Shown here: piece after piece, positions 51,428 to 60,780 of the stretch
How the letters are laid out: every line of letters begins with the position of its first letter
Position numbering within the stretch: the stretch's first letter is position 1
Assembly: GCA_015075625.1 (NCBI GenBank)
Contig: JABTTZ010000003.1
Span: 558,001-622,000, forward strand
Origin: Anaerolineales bacterium
GTDB lineage: Bacteria > Chloroflexota > Anaerolineae > Aggregatilineales > UBA2796
DNA length: 64,000 nucleotides
Direction: 5' to 3'
The notes under the pieces: generated by a model
Database searches by the model: none
What the model saw: only the letters and a program-made list of their open reading frames with translations
Told to the model about the DNA's origin: nothing
Made by a program: the position numbers and the translations under genes

Positions 51428-52330
51428 TTAGCGCCTCACGCGCAGCCGCCGTGCGGCTACGATTACCCCCACCAAACCGAGTGCCGCCAAAGCAAAGAGC
51501 GGTAGGTTATTCGGCGTGGCGTCACCAACACCCACATCGTCAAAGAACCCACCTTGTGGGAGCGCCGTTGCCGTTGGGCTAGGGGTTTGTGTTGGGGTGC
51601 CCGGCGTTCCCGGAGAGGTGGGGGTTCCCGGCGTGCCAACCTGAATGGTGATAATCACCGGCGGCGTTTGGTCTGTATTGGGCGGAAGGGTGGCGATGGT
51701 AGGGGGGGGCGTTGTGCCAATTGGACCAGATGCCGTCAGGGTTAGTCCGGCGTTACGGGTGGCAATGGCGTTCAGCGTCCCCGCCAATTCTGTTGGGTTT
51801 AGGGTGAGCGCCCGCAGCGTCATATCGAGCGATTCCTGAGTCATCGTTAACTGGTTGCTTAGGGAATCTTCAGTCCCTTTAATGGCAGCCGCCGTGCCAG
51901 CAAGATCAACCGTCGGAGAGGGAGTGTTTGTGTTCGTTGGCGTATTCGTTGGTGATGGCGTAAAGGTGTACGTTGAAGTTGGCGTACTGGTTGGTGTGGG
52001 TGTGAAGGAAAGGGCGATTTGTGTCAGCGTGAGGAAGCGATTGACCTCATCATTGGTTGCGTTGATGGCGCTGATCGTCCCTTGACGTTCTACCCGAATG
52101 CGACTTTCTTCCACCGCCACAAGGAGGATGATCACGATGCCGATCAGGATCAGCAACACGAGCAACCCGGCGATGAGGAAGAAGCGCGTGTTGCGGCGCG
52201 GCGGCAACCCACCAGCAATAGGCATTTCATCGCCGTTGCCATTTCCGCCTGTCCCACCGCGTCCAGCGTCTCCCTCAAACTCGTCGAAGTCGCTGAAGTC
52301 GAAGATATCGTTCTCGTTCTGATTGGTCAT
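51428..52330 (-). CDS. Thr/Pro-rich membrane-anchored protein, last gene of the operon
   Basis: 300 residues. An acidic Asp/Phe/Gly-rich start ('IFDFSDFDEFEGDAGRGG') precedes one membrane helix ('FFLIAGLLVLLILIGIVIIL'). A Thr/Pro/Ser stalk ('FTPTPTSTPTSTYTFTPSP') and a second hydrophobic C-terminal helix ending in 'RRLRVRR' follow. The end resembles a cell-surface anchor without an LPxTG motif. No known domain. The gap to the preceding gene is 36 bp, with GGGGGAGGG before the ATG. Confidence 0.65.
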   Translation of the reverse strand: MTNQNENDIFDFSDFDEFEGDAGRGGTGGNGNGDEMPIAGGLPPRRNTRFFLIAGLLVLLILIGIVIILLVAVEESRIRVERQGTISAINATNDEVNRFLTLTQIALSFTPTPTSTPTSTYTFTPSPTNTPTNTNTPSPTVDLAGTAAAIKGTEDSLSNQLTMTQESLDMTLRALTLNPTELAGTLNAIATRNAGLTLTASGPIGTTPPPTIATLPPNTDQTPPVIITIQVGTPGTPTSPGTPGTPTQTPSPTATALPQGGFFDDVGVGDATPNNLPLFALAALGLVGVIVAARRLRVRR

Positions 52331-52366
52331 GGTCCCTCCCCCTTGAGGGGTAGCCGCAATCTCTGC

Positions 52367-53470
52367 TTAACTTCTCCCCGCCTCTAGCGGGCGTCCGAGC
52401 AGTTCAAGGTTCGCCAACGGCACGAAGACGACCTCTCCACTCGTTAATTGGACTTCTGCACCCAGCGCCAACAAGCCATTTTCTAATGGACGTGGGCTGG
52501 TAGGCAGGCGGTAAACACGCCCCGAATGTCCGGCATGGGGCGCCCGTGTCAGCCGCACTGTCGCGCCCACCACCACTGGTTGATTGATCTCTGGCGCAGG
52601 TGGTTTCGCCGTTGTACTCAGTGGTACGGTAATGTCTGGACGGGCAAGTGACCAACGTCCCGATGTGCGGGCATCAATACCTGCTGGGCGGTTGGCGTTA
52701 CCCCGCAGGACATTGTACACGATCTCTGACATTGGGTGATCGCCAAAGCCTTCTGTGAGCAAAACTGGGAAGGGCTGCCGCAAGGCAATCTCCCGTAGGG
52801 CAGAGGGCATACTCGGCGCAACGAGGGCAGCCAGTTCACGGTTTTGGGCAATTGTAAAAACGCTTAAACTGGTAATCGGCTTGGTCAAGATGATCGCCGT
52901 TCCTTGAACGCGCTGCACCATATCATCACCGCCAGCAAGGGATTCAATGCCGCCTTCCGGCTCAAGGGTAAGCGTGGCGTAAGCCTCTTTGCCGTTTCCC
53001 CACCCGCCTTGCACAAACGCACCGATGGTTTCCACCGTGACGCTTGTTTCACCTTTTACCGAACTGATGCTCCCCGGTAGAAGCGCCCGCACCTCAACAT
53101 CCACCGGATCGCGGCGAAGGATAACATTGGTCCCATCCAAACGTATAAAAACCGCTGGAATAGGCGAGGACATAACCTTTTCCCGCCGTCCAGAGCCAAG
53201 CGAAAAGATGGGCTGCCCATCTTGGATACGCTCACCGGGGCGAACTTGCAAAACGTCTTGGGAGATCAGCGATGGATCATTGATGCCAAGCGCCGCCAGC
53301 GCATCCAAAATGACAAAATCTCCCGGTTGGCTACCGGACAAGACAACAGTATCGGGCTGGACGGGCGCACCCTGCCGCACTTGGGCTTTTCCAGAGGCGC
53401 CAGGGGGGAAAGCGCGTTCCTTGCGAATGACGGTTGCCCCCAAGACAAGTGTCTGTGCCGGATAGTACAT
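52367..53470 (-). CDS. Unknown protein with hybrid-motif-like and KOW-like regions
   Basis: 367 residues, no membrane helix or signal. The first 130 residues are beta-rich with spaced 'VRPGERIQDGQPIFSLGSG' and 'VEVRALLPGSISSVKGETSV', reminiscent of sandwich barrel hybrid folds. The C-terminal 'PVVVGATVRLTRAPHAGHSG' followed by 'RVYRLPTSPRP' looks KOW-like. I do not recognise the family. It is translated 3 bp after the MutL-like gene and is likely cytosolic, so it may be a partner of that protein. Confidence 0.6.
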   Translation of the reverse strand: MYYPAQTLVLGATVIRKERAFPPGASGKAQVRQGAPVQPDTVVLSGSQPGDFVILDALAALGINDPSLISQDVLQVRPGERIQDGQPIFSLGSGRREKVMSSPIPAVFIRLDGTNVILRRDPVDVEVRALLPGSISSVKGETSVTVETIGAFVQGGWGNGKEAYATLTLEPEGGIESLAGGDDMVQRVQGTAIILTKPITSLSVFTIAQNRELAALVAPSMPSALREIALRQPFPVLLTEGFGDHPMSEIVYNVLRGNANRPAGIDARTSGRWSLARPDITVPLSTTAKPPAPEINQPVVVGATVRLTRAPHAGHSGRVYRLPTSPRPLENGLLALGAEVQLTSGEVVFVPLANLELLGRPLEAGRS

Positions 53471-53473
53471 TGT

Positions 53474-55225
53474 TTATCCCATCGCCTGTGCCACGCCATT
53501 GTACCAAGCGCTAAGGAGTGCCTCGCGCTTTGTGTCGTCACGGGGGAGTGTCAATGGTCGTCCGCGCCCATCGCAGATGAGACCAAGCACCCCACCTTCT
53601 GTCTCAAAGGTTACTCGCCGTCGCCCATCAAGCGTTAGCCCCCGACTGAGTTTTACCGTGATCTTTGCTTTCTGTCCAACAGGGAGGGCAATCACCCTTA
53701 CCGCCCCTGCGGGGATAGCTCGATTCACCTCTCGCCCGTTGGCATATTTGATCAGGATTTCCATCGCTGTCCCCCCAGTCGGGCGTCCATCTGGGCAGAT
53801 CGCAGTGCCGCTGAGTAGGGCATTTGAATCCAAGAGTTGGACAGCGGCAGCCGTATCCGTATATGCCATAGCGCCGAGGGCTGGCATCACCCCATAGGGA
53901 TCAAGCCGCAGCGGAAAGACTCCTACCGCCCCAAGTGCATCGAGAATGAGGAGCGCCCCTAGATGGGGGTTGTCTCCCATCGCTAAAACACCCCCTCCGG
54001 CAATGATAGGCATCCCTGCGACGAGGACATCGCCACCTATTCCCCATTCAGGGCGGGCGGCGATCACTGTTTGGCGGAGCGCTTCGCGGGCAAAAGCAAA
54101 ATCAACATCCATCTCGCGCCGCGTCTGAGGGATCGTTGCCGGATGTAGGAGGCGATTAAGGGCAATATCGGTGAACGCCGTTGAGGTCAATTCTGTCCCT
54201 AACCAACGGTTCAAATTCGCTACACCAATTGCCCGCACGGCTTCGCTAATGCTTGCACCAATCCCTAAATCAGGGCGGATTGCGGTGTGGACACGCCCCT
54301 TGAATCCGGCAATCACCGTCGTCATGGCGCTTCCCACATCAAGGTAGAGCGCTCCATTGGGATTTTCAGGCTGTTCGCCTAACAACCGCAAGACATTGCC
54401 CACTGCTTGGGCAGTTGGTAAGACCCCAACATCACTCAAATCTTTCAGTTCTTCAAACCCGCCAACCCCGGCGGCACGGTATTCGCCATAGGCAATGGCA
54501 AGCTCCAAAACAGCCGGTTCAAGCACTTCCATCGTCAGGTTGGGGCGCACATTGCGGGCAAGGAATAGGCGACACTCGCCGCTGAGGGTTTCGACCACAT
54601 CCTGATGAAGTGACTCGTTCCCAGCGTAGAGAACGGTGGGTTTAGGATCAGGCGCAAGCAGGACGGCATAGCGCACCGTCTGAAGCAAGTTGTAGACTGG
54701 CGCAACTGCTCCGCCATTCGTCCCACCGACAATGAAGATCACATCGGGTTCACGGCGAAGGATCATATTCAGTTGGGTTTCGGCGGAGCGAAGATCGTCT
54801 AGGCTGAGGGTTTCGACAACCTCCGCATACGTGCCGCGTAGAACTTTCACCGCGCTGGCGAGGCTGAGATCAGGCGTCAACCCGACAAGCATGACACGCA
54901 TCGGACGCCCAGCGCTAGCGGTAGCAAGGAATGACCGCGCCCCGCTGCCGTCTCGCGTCCCTCGCAGAAGGAGGTTGTTCTCGGCATCCATGAAATAGCG
55001 CCCAGTCTGGCTCGTCATTTCATCAAGCGCCCGCCGCAAGCCAACACCGACATCCCCAATAGGGGCGTTGGCTGTGGTCAGTACCTGCGCCCGCGCTGTT
55101 AGACGATAAGCGTTTTCCACAACATCAAACAACATGACACGGGTGTGGGCGCTGCCCACATCGGCGGCAAGGATTGCCCCAGTGGTTGAGGTGTTTGCTT
55201 TACGGGCGCGTAATGCCGTCGTCAT
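53474..55225 (-). CDS. MutL/GlmL-like ASKHA-fold ATPase family protein
   Basis: 583 residues. ASKHA-type phosphate loops are visible: 'ILAADVGSAHTRVMLFD' near 20 (phosphate 1), 'LYLDVGSAMTTVIAGFKG' near 295 (phosphate 2) and a Gly-rich 'AGMPIIAGGGVLAMGDNP' near 400 (adenosine-type). This is the layout of the MutL family, known from glutamate mutase operons as GlmL, a presumed reactivating or chaperone factor. No glutamate mutase S or E subunits are present, and the neighbours are membrane proteins, so the partner must differ. It has no membrane helix. Spacing is 3-6 bp to both neighbours. Confidence 0.8.
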   Translation of the reverse strand: MTTALRARKANTSTTGAILAADVGSAHTRVMLFDVVENAYRLTARAQVLTTANAPIGDVGVGLRRALDEMTSQTGRYFMDAENNLLLRGTRDGSGARSFLATASAGRPMRVMLVGLTPDLSLASAVKVLRGTYAEVVETLSLDDLRSAETQLNMILRREPDVIFIVGGTNGGAVAPVYNLLQTVRYAVLLAPDPKPTVLYAGNESLHQDVVETLSGECRLFLARNVRPNLTMEVLEPAVLELAIAYGEYRAAGVGGFEELKDLSDVGVLPTAQAVGNVLRLLGEQPENPNGALYLDVGSAMTTVIAGFKGRVHTAIRPDLGIGASISEAVRAIGVANLNRWLGTELTSTAFTDIALNRLLHPATIPQTRREMDVDFAFAREALRQTVIAARPEWGIGGDVLVAGMPIIAGGGVLAMGDNPHLGALLILDALGAVGVFPLRLDPYGVMPALGAMAYTDTAAAVQLLDSNALLSGTAICPDGRPTGGTAMEILIKYANGREVNRAIPAGAVRVIALPVGQKAKITVKLSRGLTLDGRRRVTFETEGGVLGLICDGRGRPLTLPRDDTKREALLSAWYNGVAQAMG

Positions 55226-55231
55226 GGGCGG

Positions 55232-55888
55232 TTACCTTCCTAACCCCAAAAGCCGATCCGCGATCACACTGGTTAGCACGGTGAGCGAAGACAAGATGAG
55301 CAGACCATATGCCGCGCCCATCGTCACAGCGATGAATGCCTGCCCGATACGTCCACTAACGCGGATAGGAAGCCACATCCGCGCTTCTCCATCTGGACGG
55401 CGCGAGCCGATGTAGGTGAAATAGAGCAGCACGGTAACCGTTCCGGCAAGGACAATAAACCCATCGACAATATTCAGCGGCGTCCAGCCTCGAATTGTCC
55501 CTTCGATAAGAGGAATGAGCGTCCCTGTCACTGCCCCCCAAACGGCGATTCCTACGCCAACACCAAGGACGAGCGCCAGCCCGAATGTACCGAGCATTCC
55601 TAATCTGCCCCGTGTACTGCGCAAGAGCAGGAGGAGTCCGATTAGGAAAGGAATTGCTCCCAAGACAAGCCGTGCGGGCTGCATCGGTTGGGCAAGGATG
55701 GTTTGGTTCAGCCATGGGATGACGATGCTCTCTACCGCAGTGATGAGGGCAAACCCCGCCGCCGCCCCCACTAAAGCATGGACGGCAAGGCGGTAGAGAA
55801 AATTATCCGCCAGTAAATAGCTGAAAATAGCGAGAGTGAGAACCACCCCGGCAATGGCAGCGATGCGATCCATCGTTTCAGGCGACAT
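55232..55888 (-). CDS. Multi-pass membrane protein of the MutL/DUF6754 operon
   Basis: 218 residues with about six membrane helices ('IAAIAGVVLTLAIFSYLLA', 'LVLGAIPFLIGLLLLLRST', 'GLALVLGVGVGIAVWGAV', 'FIVLAGTVTVLLYFTYIG', 'AYGLLILSSLTVLTSVIA'). There is no recognised domain. A basic soluble loop 'GSRRPDGEARMWLPIRVSG' sits before the last helices. It starts 9 bp after the 1153-residue gene and ends 6 bp before the MutL-like gene. Confidence 0.7.
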   Translation of the reverse strand: MSPETMDRIAAIAGVVLTLAIFSYLLADNFLYRLAVHALVGAAAGFALITAVESIVIPWLNQTILAQPMQPARLVLGAIPFLIGLLLLLRSTRGRLGMLGTFGLALVLGVGVGIAVWGAVTGTLIPLIEGTIRGWTPLNIVDGFIVLAGTVTVLLYFTYIGSRRPDGEARMWLPIRVSGRIGQAFIAVTMGAAYGLLILSSLTVLTSVIADRLLGLGR

Positions 55889-55897
55889 AGGTTTCCT

Positions 55898-58800
55898 TTA
55901 GCGCCGTCGGCGTCCGGCGTTCAATGCCCCAATAATGATCCCGATAAACACAATCAACGCAGTAACCAGTGAGGCTAAGCTGAGACTTTGCCAGCGTTGG
56001 GCGGCACGTTGGACATTGGCTTCCCCGCCCATTTCGGCGCTTAGATTGCGAAGCTCGCGGTAAATGAGCGCGTCACGCAGCCCACTAAGGGGACCCAAGA
56101 TACGCCCGACGCCATTCGGCGCACTAGCATAGCTGCGAGTTACCGCCGCGCTTGCCGCCGATGTAATAAATGCCACACGGAACGCGCCGTTTGCTGCTCC
56201 GGCAAGACGATACTGTTCTACCCACGTGCGGACATCCTCTTGCGTCTCAGCAAGAACAAAAACAGGGGTATTGCGCAGACTGCTTATCTCAGAATCTGTG
56301 ACGCCGCTTGGCTGACCGTTGACATCTGAGGCAAAGAGGTAATTTCGCCAGAAGCCCGGCGCGTTCACCGCACTCGCCAAACTTTGAACACCCAAGGCGC
56401 CGCCGGGAAGATAGGCAAGGACGAGCGATGCATTCAAGCCGCTCATTTGTCCGGCAATCTGGCGGGCGCGTAAAACGCCAGCCGGTGTTGTGCTGACAAA
56501 AATGGGACGCGCCCCTTTCCGTACTATATCTGCCACGATCAAACGAGCGAGTTCATCGAGTTCTCCGGCAGCAGTAGGGGCATACTCAAAAGCAACCAGA
56601 ACGGCTTGACCGCCTTGAAGGACGTCTATTGTCTCTGTCACCTCGGCAAAATCAGCTTGTTGGGCAGCAGACAGGGCGGCAAACGTGGGCATCGGCGCAA
56701 TGGTCAGCCCACGCACAAAGAAGGGTAAAACAACTGCCGCAGCCAAAAGCAGCGTGACGAGAATGCGGTCCAATTTAGGGGCTGCCCGTGTGCGGGCAAT
56801 GGGCGAGGCGCCCATGACGGTTTCTGTATCGATGCGGTTCATCAATACATCGTCTTGCGCGTTCAACAAGGTTTGTAAGGCTTGGATGCGCTTCGTTTGA
56901 AGGTCGGTAAAGGTCAACTTCCCGATGTTGGTAGCATTGGGGACAACCCCGCCAAACGTTGCTGCCGGGAGAATGGCATCACTGATTCCAGACAGCGCCC
57001 CGCTTGGCGCTGGCGCTTCCGGCGCGGGCTTTTCTCGGTAAAGTTTCACCCGCTCTCGGAGAAGTTTCGCCTCATTAGGAAGATCCGCAGCGGGCGAATC
57101 CTTCAGTTTGATTTGTTGATCGCCAATCCGCAAGACCACTGGCAAATCGGCGGCACGGGCATCAACCACCCAATCGGGAATCGAAGGAGCAGCCTCGATC
57201 AGGCGTTCAGAGGCGGCAGGAGGAGTCTCTGGCGGGAGGGGAATCGCCAATTTGGGAAGTGCTGCGGTGGGGTGTTTGGGGAGGTTTACAGTGGGCGGGG
57301 CAGCCTCCAACGTCAGGCTGAAATCCTCACTGGCTTGGGCTATATCGTCCAACATGGAGGCATTAAGCGTCTCCGAGGGCGGCATGTTCGGTGAATCGGC
57401 AAAACTGAACTCAGCGTCAAAATCAATCTGGGGTAGGGCGGTCTCTGGTATGGCTAGGATATCGTTCAATGCACCAGAGGCAGGCAGGTTGAGAAGGGCA
57501 TCAATATCAACCCCGCTGGTGTCAAGTTCCGGCAAGCCGGATGCTCTGGGCATGCTAGGCATCGGACGGGGAATGTCTGGCGGTTCGTCATCACTGCTAA
57601 ACAGGGCAGCAAGGGGGTCGTCCTCATCGGCTGCTGCCGGAGGCGCCATAGAAGGCGAGGGGGCTTGCCCAACACTTTCCATATCAACGGTTGCCAGCCA
57701 GTCCAGTTGATCGAAATCGAGGTCGGCGGCATCCGCAGCAGGGGCAGAGGTCTCCGCCGCTCCCATCAGTTCAGCGGGGACACCCGGCACGTCGCGCATC
57801 CACTCTGGGAGGTCGGCGTCGGTGATTCCCGTCAGCGCTTCTATATCCGGCATATCTGCGTCGGAATCGTCCGCCGCTATCTCGCCAATGCCCAGAATGT
57901 CCATATCCAACCCCTCAAGGAGATCGGGAGCATTCGCTAATTCATGTATCTGTGACTCGGTGGGCATCGGCACATCGCCCGGCTGTGGGGCAGAGTCCGC
58001 GGCGAGGAACTGCTCTGGGGCAATATACCCACTGACAAGATCGGTTTCTTCGCCGTGCATCCAGTCCGGTTCTGGAAATTCGGCGGTGATGTTAGGCTGT
58101 TCTGGCAGTTTGTTCGTATTGGTGATCCACGATTGCGGTGGTGCGGCGGGTAATCCCGGCGGGGCAAGGGAAACTGGCGTCTCTGTAATCCATGGTGGAA
58201 TGTCTTCTTTGCCCCCATTATCAGAGGCGGAATCACCCTTGAAGAAATCAGGCAGATCATCGGTCATGGGCAGAGCCGACGGCGCTGGATCCGCAAAGGG
58301 ATCGGCGTCATCCAGTCTGCTGGGAAGTTCGCCCGTCTCGCCGGGTTTGAAAATATCGGCTAAGCCGTAATCGGGTATGGTTGTGGTAGAGGTGATGCGC
58401 CCCGGCGCAGCAGGGGGAGATTCGGCGGGACGATCCCCAAAAAGGTCAAGGAGATCGTCATCAACAGGCAAGGGATCAAGCCCTGATGCGCTATCTATTG
58501 GGAGGGTAAACGGATCATGAGCATCGGGGGGTGAGTCTGCACCAGATACATCCCACGCCAACGGTTCATCAAAGGAGGATATGGCGTCTTGGGGAAGGGC
58601 TATGGCTGCTGCTCCTTCGCCAAACAGGGCTTCAAGATCGTCTAGCGATCCCTCTCCACCTTGTTCAGGAATAGGCTGTATGACTGCGGCGAAGGGATCA
58701 TCCTCTGGTGTCAAGGAAAGATCGCTTGCCGCGCTGGTGAGATCGCCACTGGCGAGGTCTGCCTCTGTGATAGCAAACATCTCAGAGGTGCTAAGCGCGG

Positions 58801-59359
58801 CGAAGGGATCGGCATCAAGGGGCAAATCGCCTTCTCCAAAACCCGTCTCGCCAGAGATTGGGCGCAGCCCAAAATCGGACAGTGGATCGGCGGCTTCAAC
58901 GATCTCACCAGCATCCTCAGCAGAGAGGAAATCGGCAAAATTCTCTGACTCCGAGGCGTCGATCTCGAAGGCATCGGGTGTCATAGTCTCTGGGGCAATG
59001 CGCTGCCCAAAGGCGTTCAGATTAATATTCTGCCAGAGGTCGCTCACGGAGGCTTCATCGCCCATCCGTGAGGCAGCCGCAGGCTTGCTCGCTGGATCGC
59101 CACCCGTCCAGGGGACATACCCCTGACTAGGTGCGCTGCGCCCTTTCCGCCCGACTTCAACCACCCAGGGAACAGCCTGCCACGAGGTGCTGCGCAGTTG
59201 CGACCCAATTTCGGGGGGAAGACGTTTGTTCCATGGGAGAGCGCCCACCGCTGTGAGCATTCCCGTCGCCCGCTTGCCACCATAGGTGATGCCAGCCGTC
59301 TTCAACCAAGCTGGCAAATCCTCATCATCAAAAAGGGGGCGATCCAAGCGATCCGTCAT
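55898..59359 (-). CDS. 1153-residue membrane protein with giant acidic N-terminal half and extracytoplasmic Rossmann-like domain
   Basis: Residues 1-130 are folded-looking ('PAWLKTAGITYGGKRATGML'). About 130-760 form an acidic Asp/Pro/Ser/Ala-rich disordered region with short motifs such as 'DDLPDFFKG', 'PPWITETP', 'DLPEWMRDVPG' and 'IPDWVVDAR'. A helix at about 863-886 leads to a likely extracytoplasmic alpha/beta domain of about 230 residues ('QAVLVAFEYAPTAAGELDEL', 'IVRKGARPIFVSTTPAG', 'NTPVFVLAETQEDVRTW'), closed by a last helix and 'RRRR'. The acidic part contains repeated W-containing acidic motifs that could dock partner proteins. No known family is recognised. Confidence 0.65.
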   Translation of the reverse strand: MTDRLDRPLFDDEDLPAWLKTAGITYGGKRATGMLTAVGALPWNKRLPPEIGSQLRSTSWQAVPWVVEVGRKGRSAPSQGYVPWTGGDPASKPAAASRMGDEASVSDLWQNINLNAFGQRIAPETMTPDAFEIDASESENFADFLSAEDAGEIVEAADPLSDFGLRPISGETGFGEGDLPLDADPFAALSTSEMFAITEADLASGDLTSAASDLSLTPEDDPFAAVIQPIPEQGGEGSLDDLEALFGEGAAAIALPQDAISSFDEPLAWDVSGADSPPDAHDPFTLPIDSASGLDPLPVDDDLLDLFGDRPAESPPAAPGRITSTTTIPDYGLADIFKPGETGELPSRLDDADPFADPAPSALPMTDDLPDFFKGDSASDNGGKEDIPPWITETPVSLAPPGLPAAPPQSWITNTNKLPEQPNITAEFPEPDWMHGEETDLVSGYIAPEQFLAADSAPQPGDVPMPTESQIHELANAPDLLEGLDMDILGIGEIAADDSDADMPDIEALTGITDADLPEWMRDVPGVPAELMGAAETSAPAADAADLDFDQLDWLATVDMESVGQAPSPSMAPPAAADEDDPLAALFSSDDEPPDIPRPMPSMPRASGLPELDTSGVDIDALLNLPASGALNDILAIPETALPQIDFDAEFSFADSPNMPPSETLNASMLDDIAQASEDFSLTLEAAPPTVNLPKHPTAALPKLAIPLPPETPPAASERLIEAAPSIPDWVVDARAADLPVVLRIGDQQIKLKDSPAADLPNEAKLLRERVKLYREKPAPEAPAPSGALSGISDAILPAATFGGVVPNATNIGKLTFTDLQTKRIQALQTLLNAQDDVLMNRIDTETVMGASPIARTRAAPKLDRILVTLLLAAAVVLPFFVRGLTIAPMPTFAALSAAQQADFAEVTETIDVLQGGQAVLVAFEYAPTAAGELDELARLIVADIVRKGARPIFVSTTPAGVLRARQIAGQMSGLNASLVLAYLPGGALGVQSLASAVNAPGFWRNYLFASDVNGQPSGVTDSEISSLRNTPVFVLAETQEDVRTWVEQYRLAGAANGAFRVAFITSAASAAVTRSYASAPNGVGRILGPLSGLRDALIYRELRNLSAEMGGEANVQRAAQRWQSLSLASLVTALIVFIGIIIGALNAGRRRR

Positions 59360-59362
59360 GAG

Positions 59363-60049
59363 TTACTCCCCGAAGGTTCGATCTTGCCCAACGAATACCC
59401 GCGCCCCGACAATCACGACACCGAGCGCCACTCCGATTAGCAGCCCACGCATCCCGCCATTGACGGGGACAGCCAAAAGCCACTCGCGGACTGTCGTCAG
59501 GAAGGTAAAGCCGCCAAAGGTGCTGTAGCCAGCGACAACAATGATTAAGGAGAGGGCAAAAAGCAGCGTCCAAAGCGTCAGCCGACGGCGAAGCAAGCGA
59601 TAGGCGGCATAGACGAGAAAGAAAAACAATAACCCCGCCAATGCCGATTCAACAGATGTTTGCAAAACATCGTATAAGGTGAGCGAGAGCGGTTTGGTCG
59701 GGAGGGTCGTGGGGTTGGCGTTTGCTGCCGTAAGCCGCTCAACAAGGCGCACGCCAACAACAGCGACCAATGTGATTACAGTGATTACACCGTAGAGATT
59801 TGCCGGAAACTTTTCGCCCCCGCGCAGGTTCGCGCCAATCAAATTAAGAATGCCGAGGATGATCGCCACTGCTGCCGTGACGCTGATTAGCTGGATGAGG
59901 ACATTCCCCACCCCACCCACGCTGCCGCGAAGATCAGGGGTGGGCGGTTCAAGGGTGAATAAGGTCAAGAGCATGACCGCCCCGGTGAGCGCAGCGAGAA
60001 TTGCCACCCCAAAACGAAAGCGGCGCGGTGCGGTGGATCGATTCGCCAT
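59363..60049 (-). CDS. Multi-pass membrane protein of the MutL/DUF6754 operon
   Basis: 228 residues with about six helices ('FGVAILAALTGAVMLLTLF', 'LIQLISVTAAVAIILGILNL', 'LYGVITVITLVAVVGVRLV', 'ALAGLLFFFLVYAAYRLL', 'TLLFALSLIIVVAGYSTFGG', 'GLLIGVALGVVIVGARVFV'). It is built like the other multi-pass protein of the operon, though not alike in sequence. The start shares one base with the stop of the DUF6754-like gene, which implies coupled translation. Function unknown. Confidence 0.7.
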   Translation of the reverse strand: MANRSTAPRRFRFGVAILAALTGAVMLLTLFTLEPPTPDLRGSVGGVGNVLIQLISVTAAVAIILGILNLIGANLRGGEKFPANLYGVITVITLVAVVGVRLVERLTAANANPTTLPTKPLSLTLYDVLQTSVESALAGLLFFFLVYAAYRLLRRRLTLWTLLFALSLIIVVAGYSTFGGFTFLTTVREWLLAVPVNGGMRGLLIGVALGVVIVGARVFVGQDRTFGE

Positions 60050-60780
60050 TAGAACGCTACCCCTAAACCGGAGAGTAACCCAAAGAGAAGAATCAAAATG
60101 ACAATGGCAAAGCGGAGACTATCCATAGCGACAATGCTTCCCACGTCCCGCCTGCCAATCTTTTCATAAGCATTGCCAAGATAAAGTTCTTCGCCAAAGA
60201 GGGGGTTATCGGCAATGACATATGCGACGGACTGCCCTTCGATGAGATCGCTGTGAGCGACCAGCCCTCGATCATAGCGGGTCGCATTTTCGCCAATCAG
60301 GATCAGCTCTGCACCAAACCGCCCGGTGATCACATTGGCCACATAGTCGCCTTCCAGAAGCGCTGCCCCAACCCCCGCCGCAAATGCGAGAGAGAGTGAC
60401 CCCGATGGATACCAACGGGCGAATGTGCCTCGGAAACGATCTTCTGCCCCGCGCAGACGCATTGCGCGGCGAAGGCGATCTTGTGCCAAGACGAGAGTCA
60501 AGGGATCACTCGTTGTCACCCTAACAGGAAATTCGGCGTGGGCGGTACGCAGTGCGGCTTGATAGGCAATCTCCGATCCGGCTAAGACCGATCCCGCGCC
60601 GACGCCGCCCAAGGTTCCGCTGCCTAGCGAGACATGCGCCCCGCGTCCCCCCTCTACTGCGCCACTCAAGATACGTGCCGCCGCCTCAAATCCCGGCACA
60701 CGCCTCAAGGCAATATTTCGCGCTCGCGCCCCGGCGATTATTGTGAGGAAAACAGCGAGAATTAAGACCACATAGAGCAT
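60049..60780 (-). CDS. DUF6754-like membrane protein
   Basis: 243 residues. One N-terminal helix ('VVLILAVFLTIIAGARA') and one C-terminal helix ('FAIVILILLFGLLSGLGVAF') flank a soluble alpha/beta domain. Features recalling DUF6754 are an early Gly-rich 'GGRGAHVSLGSGTLGGVGAG', 'RVTTSDPLTLVLAQDRLRRA' and the segment 'GRFGAELILIGENATRYDRG' with 'NPLFGEELYLGNAY' near the end. No catalytic role is known for the family. It is the second gene of the operon and abuts both neighbours. Confidence 0.65.
   Translation of the reverse strand: MLYVVLILAVFLTIIAGARARNIALRRVPGFEAAARILSGAVEGGRGAHVSLGSGTLGGVGAGSVLAGSEIAYQAALRTAHAEFPVRVTTSDPLTLVLAQDRLRRAMRLRGAEDRFRGTFARWYPSGSLSLAFAAGVGAALLEGDYVANVITGRFGAELILIGENATRYDRGLVAHSDLIEGQSVAYVIADNPLFGEELYLGNAYEKIGRRDVGSIVAMDSLRFAIVILILLFGLLSGLGVAF

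Noticed and set aside
51428-51520. LPxTG-type sorting signal on the Thr/Pro-rich protein
   Set aside because: The C-terminus has a hydrophobic helix and basic tail but no LPxTG-like motif before it, so it cannot be called a sortase substrate.
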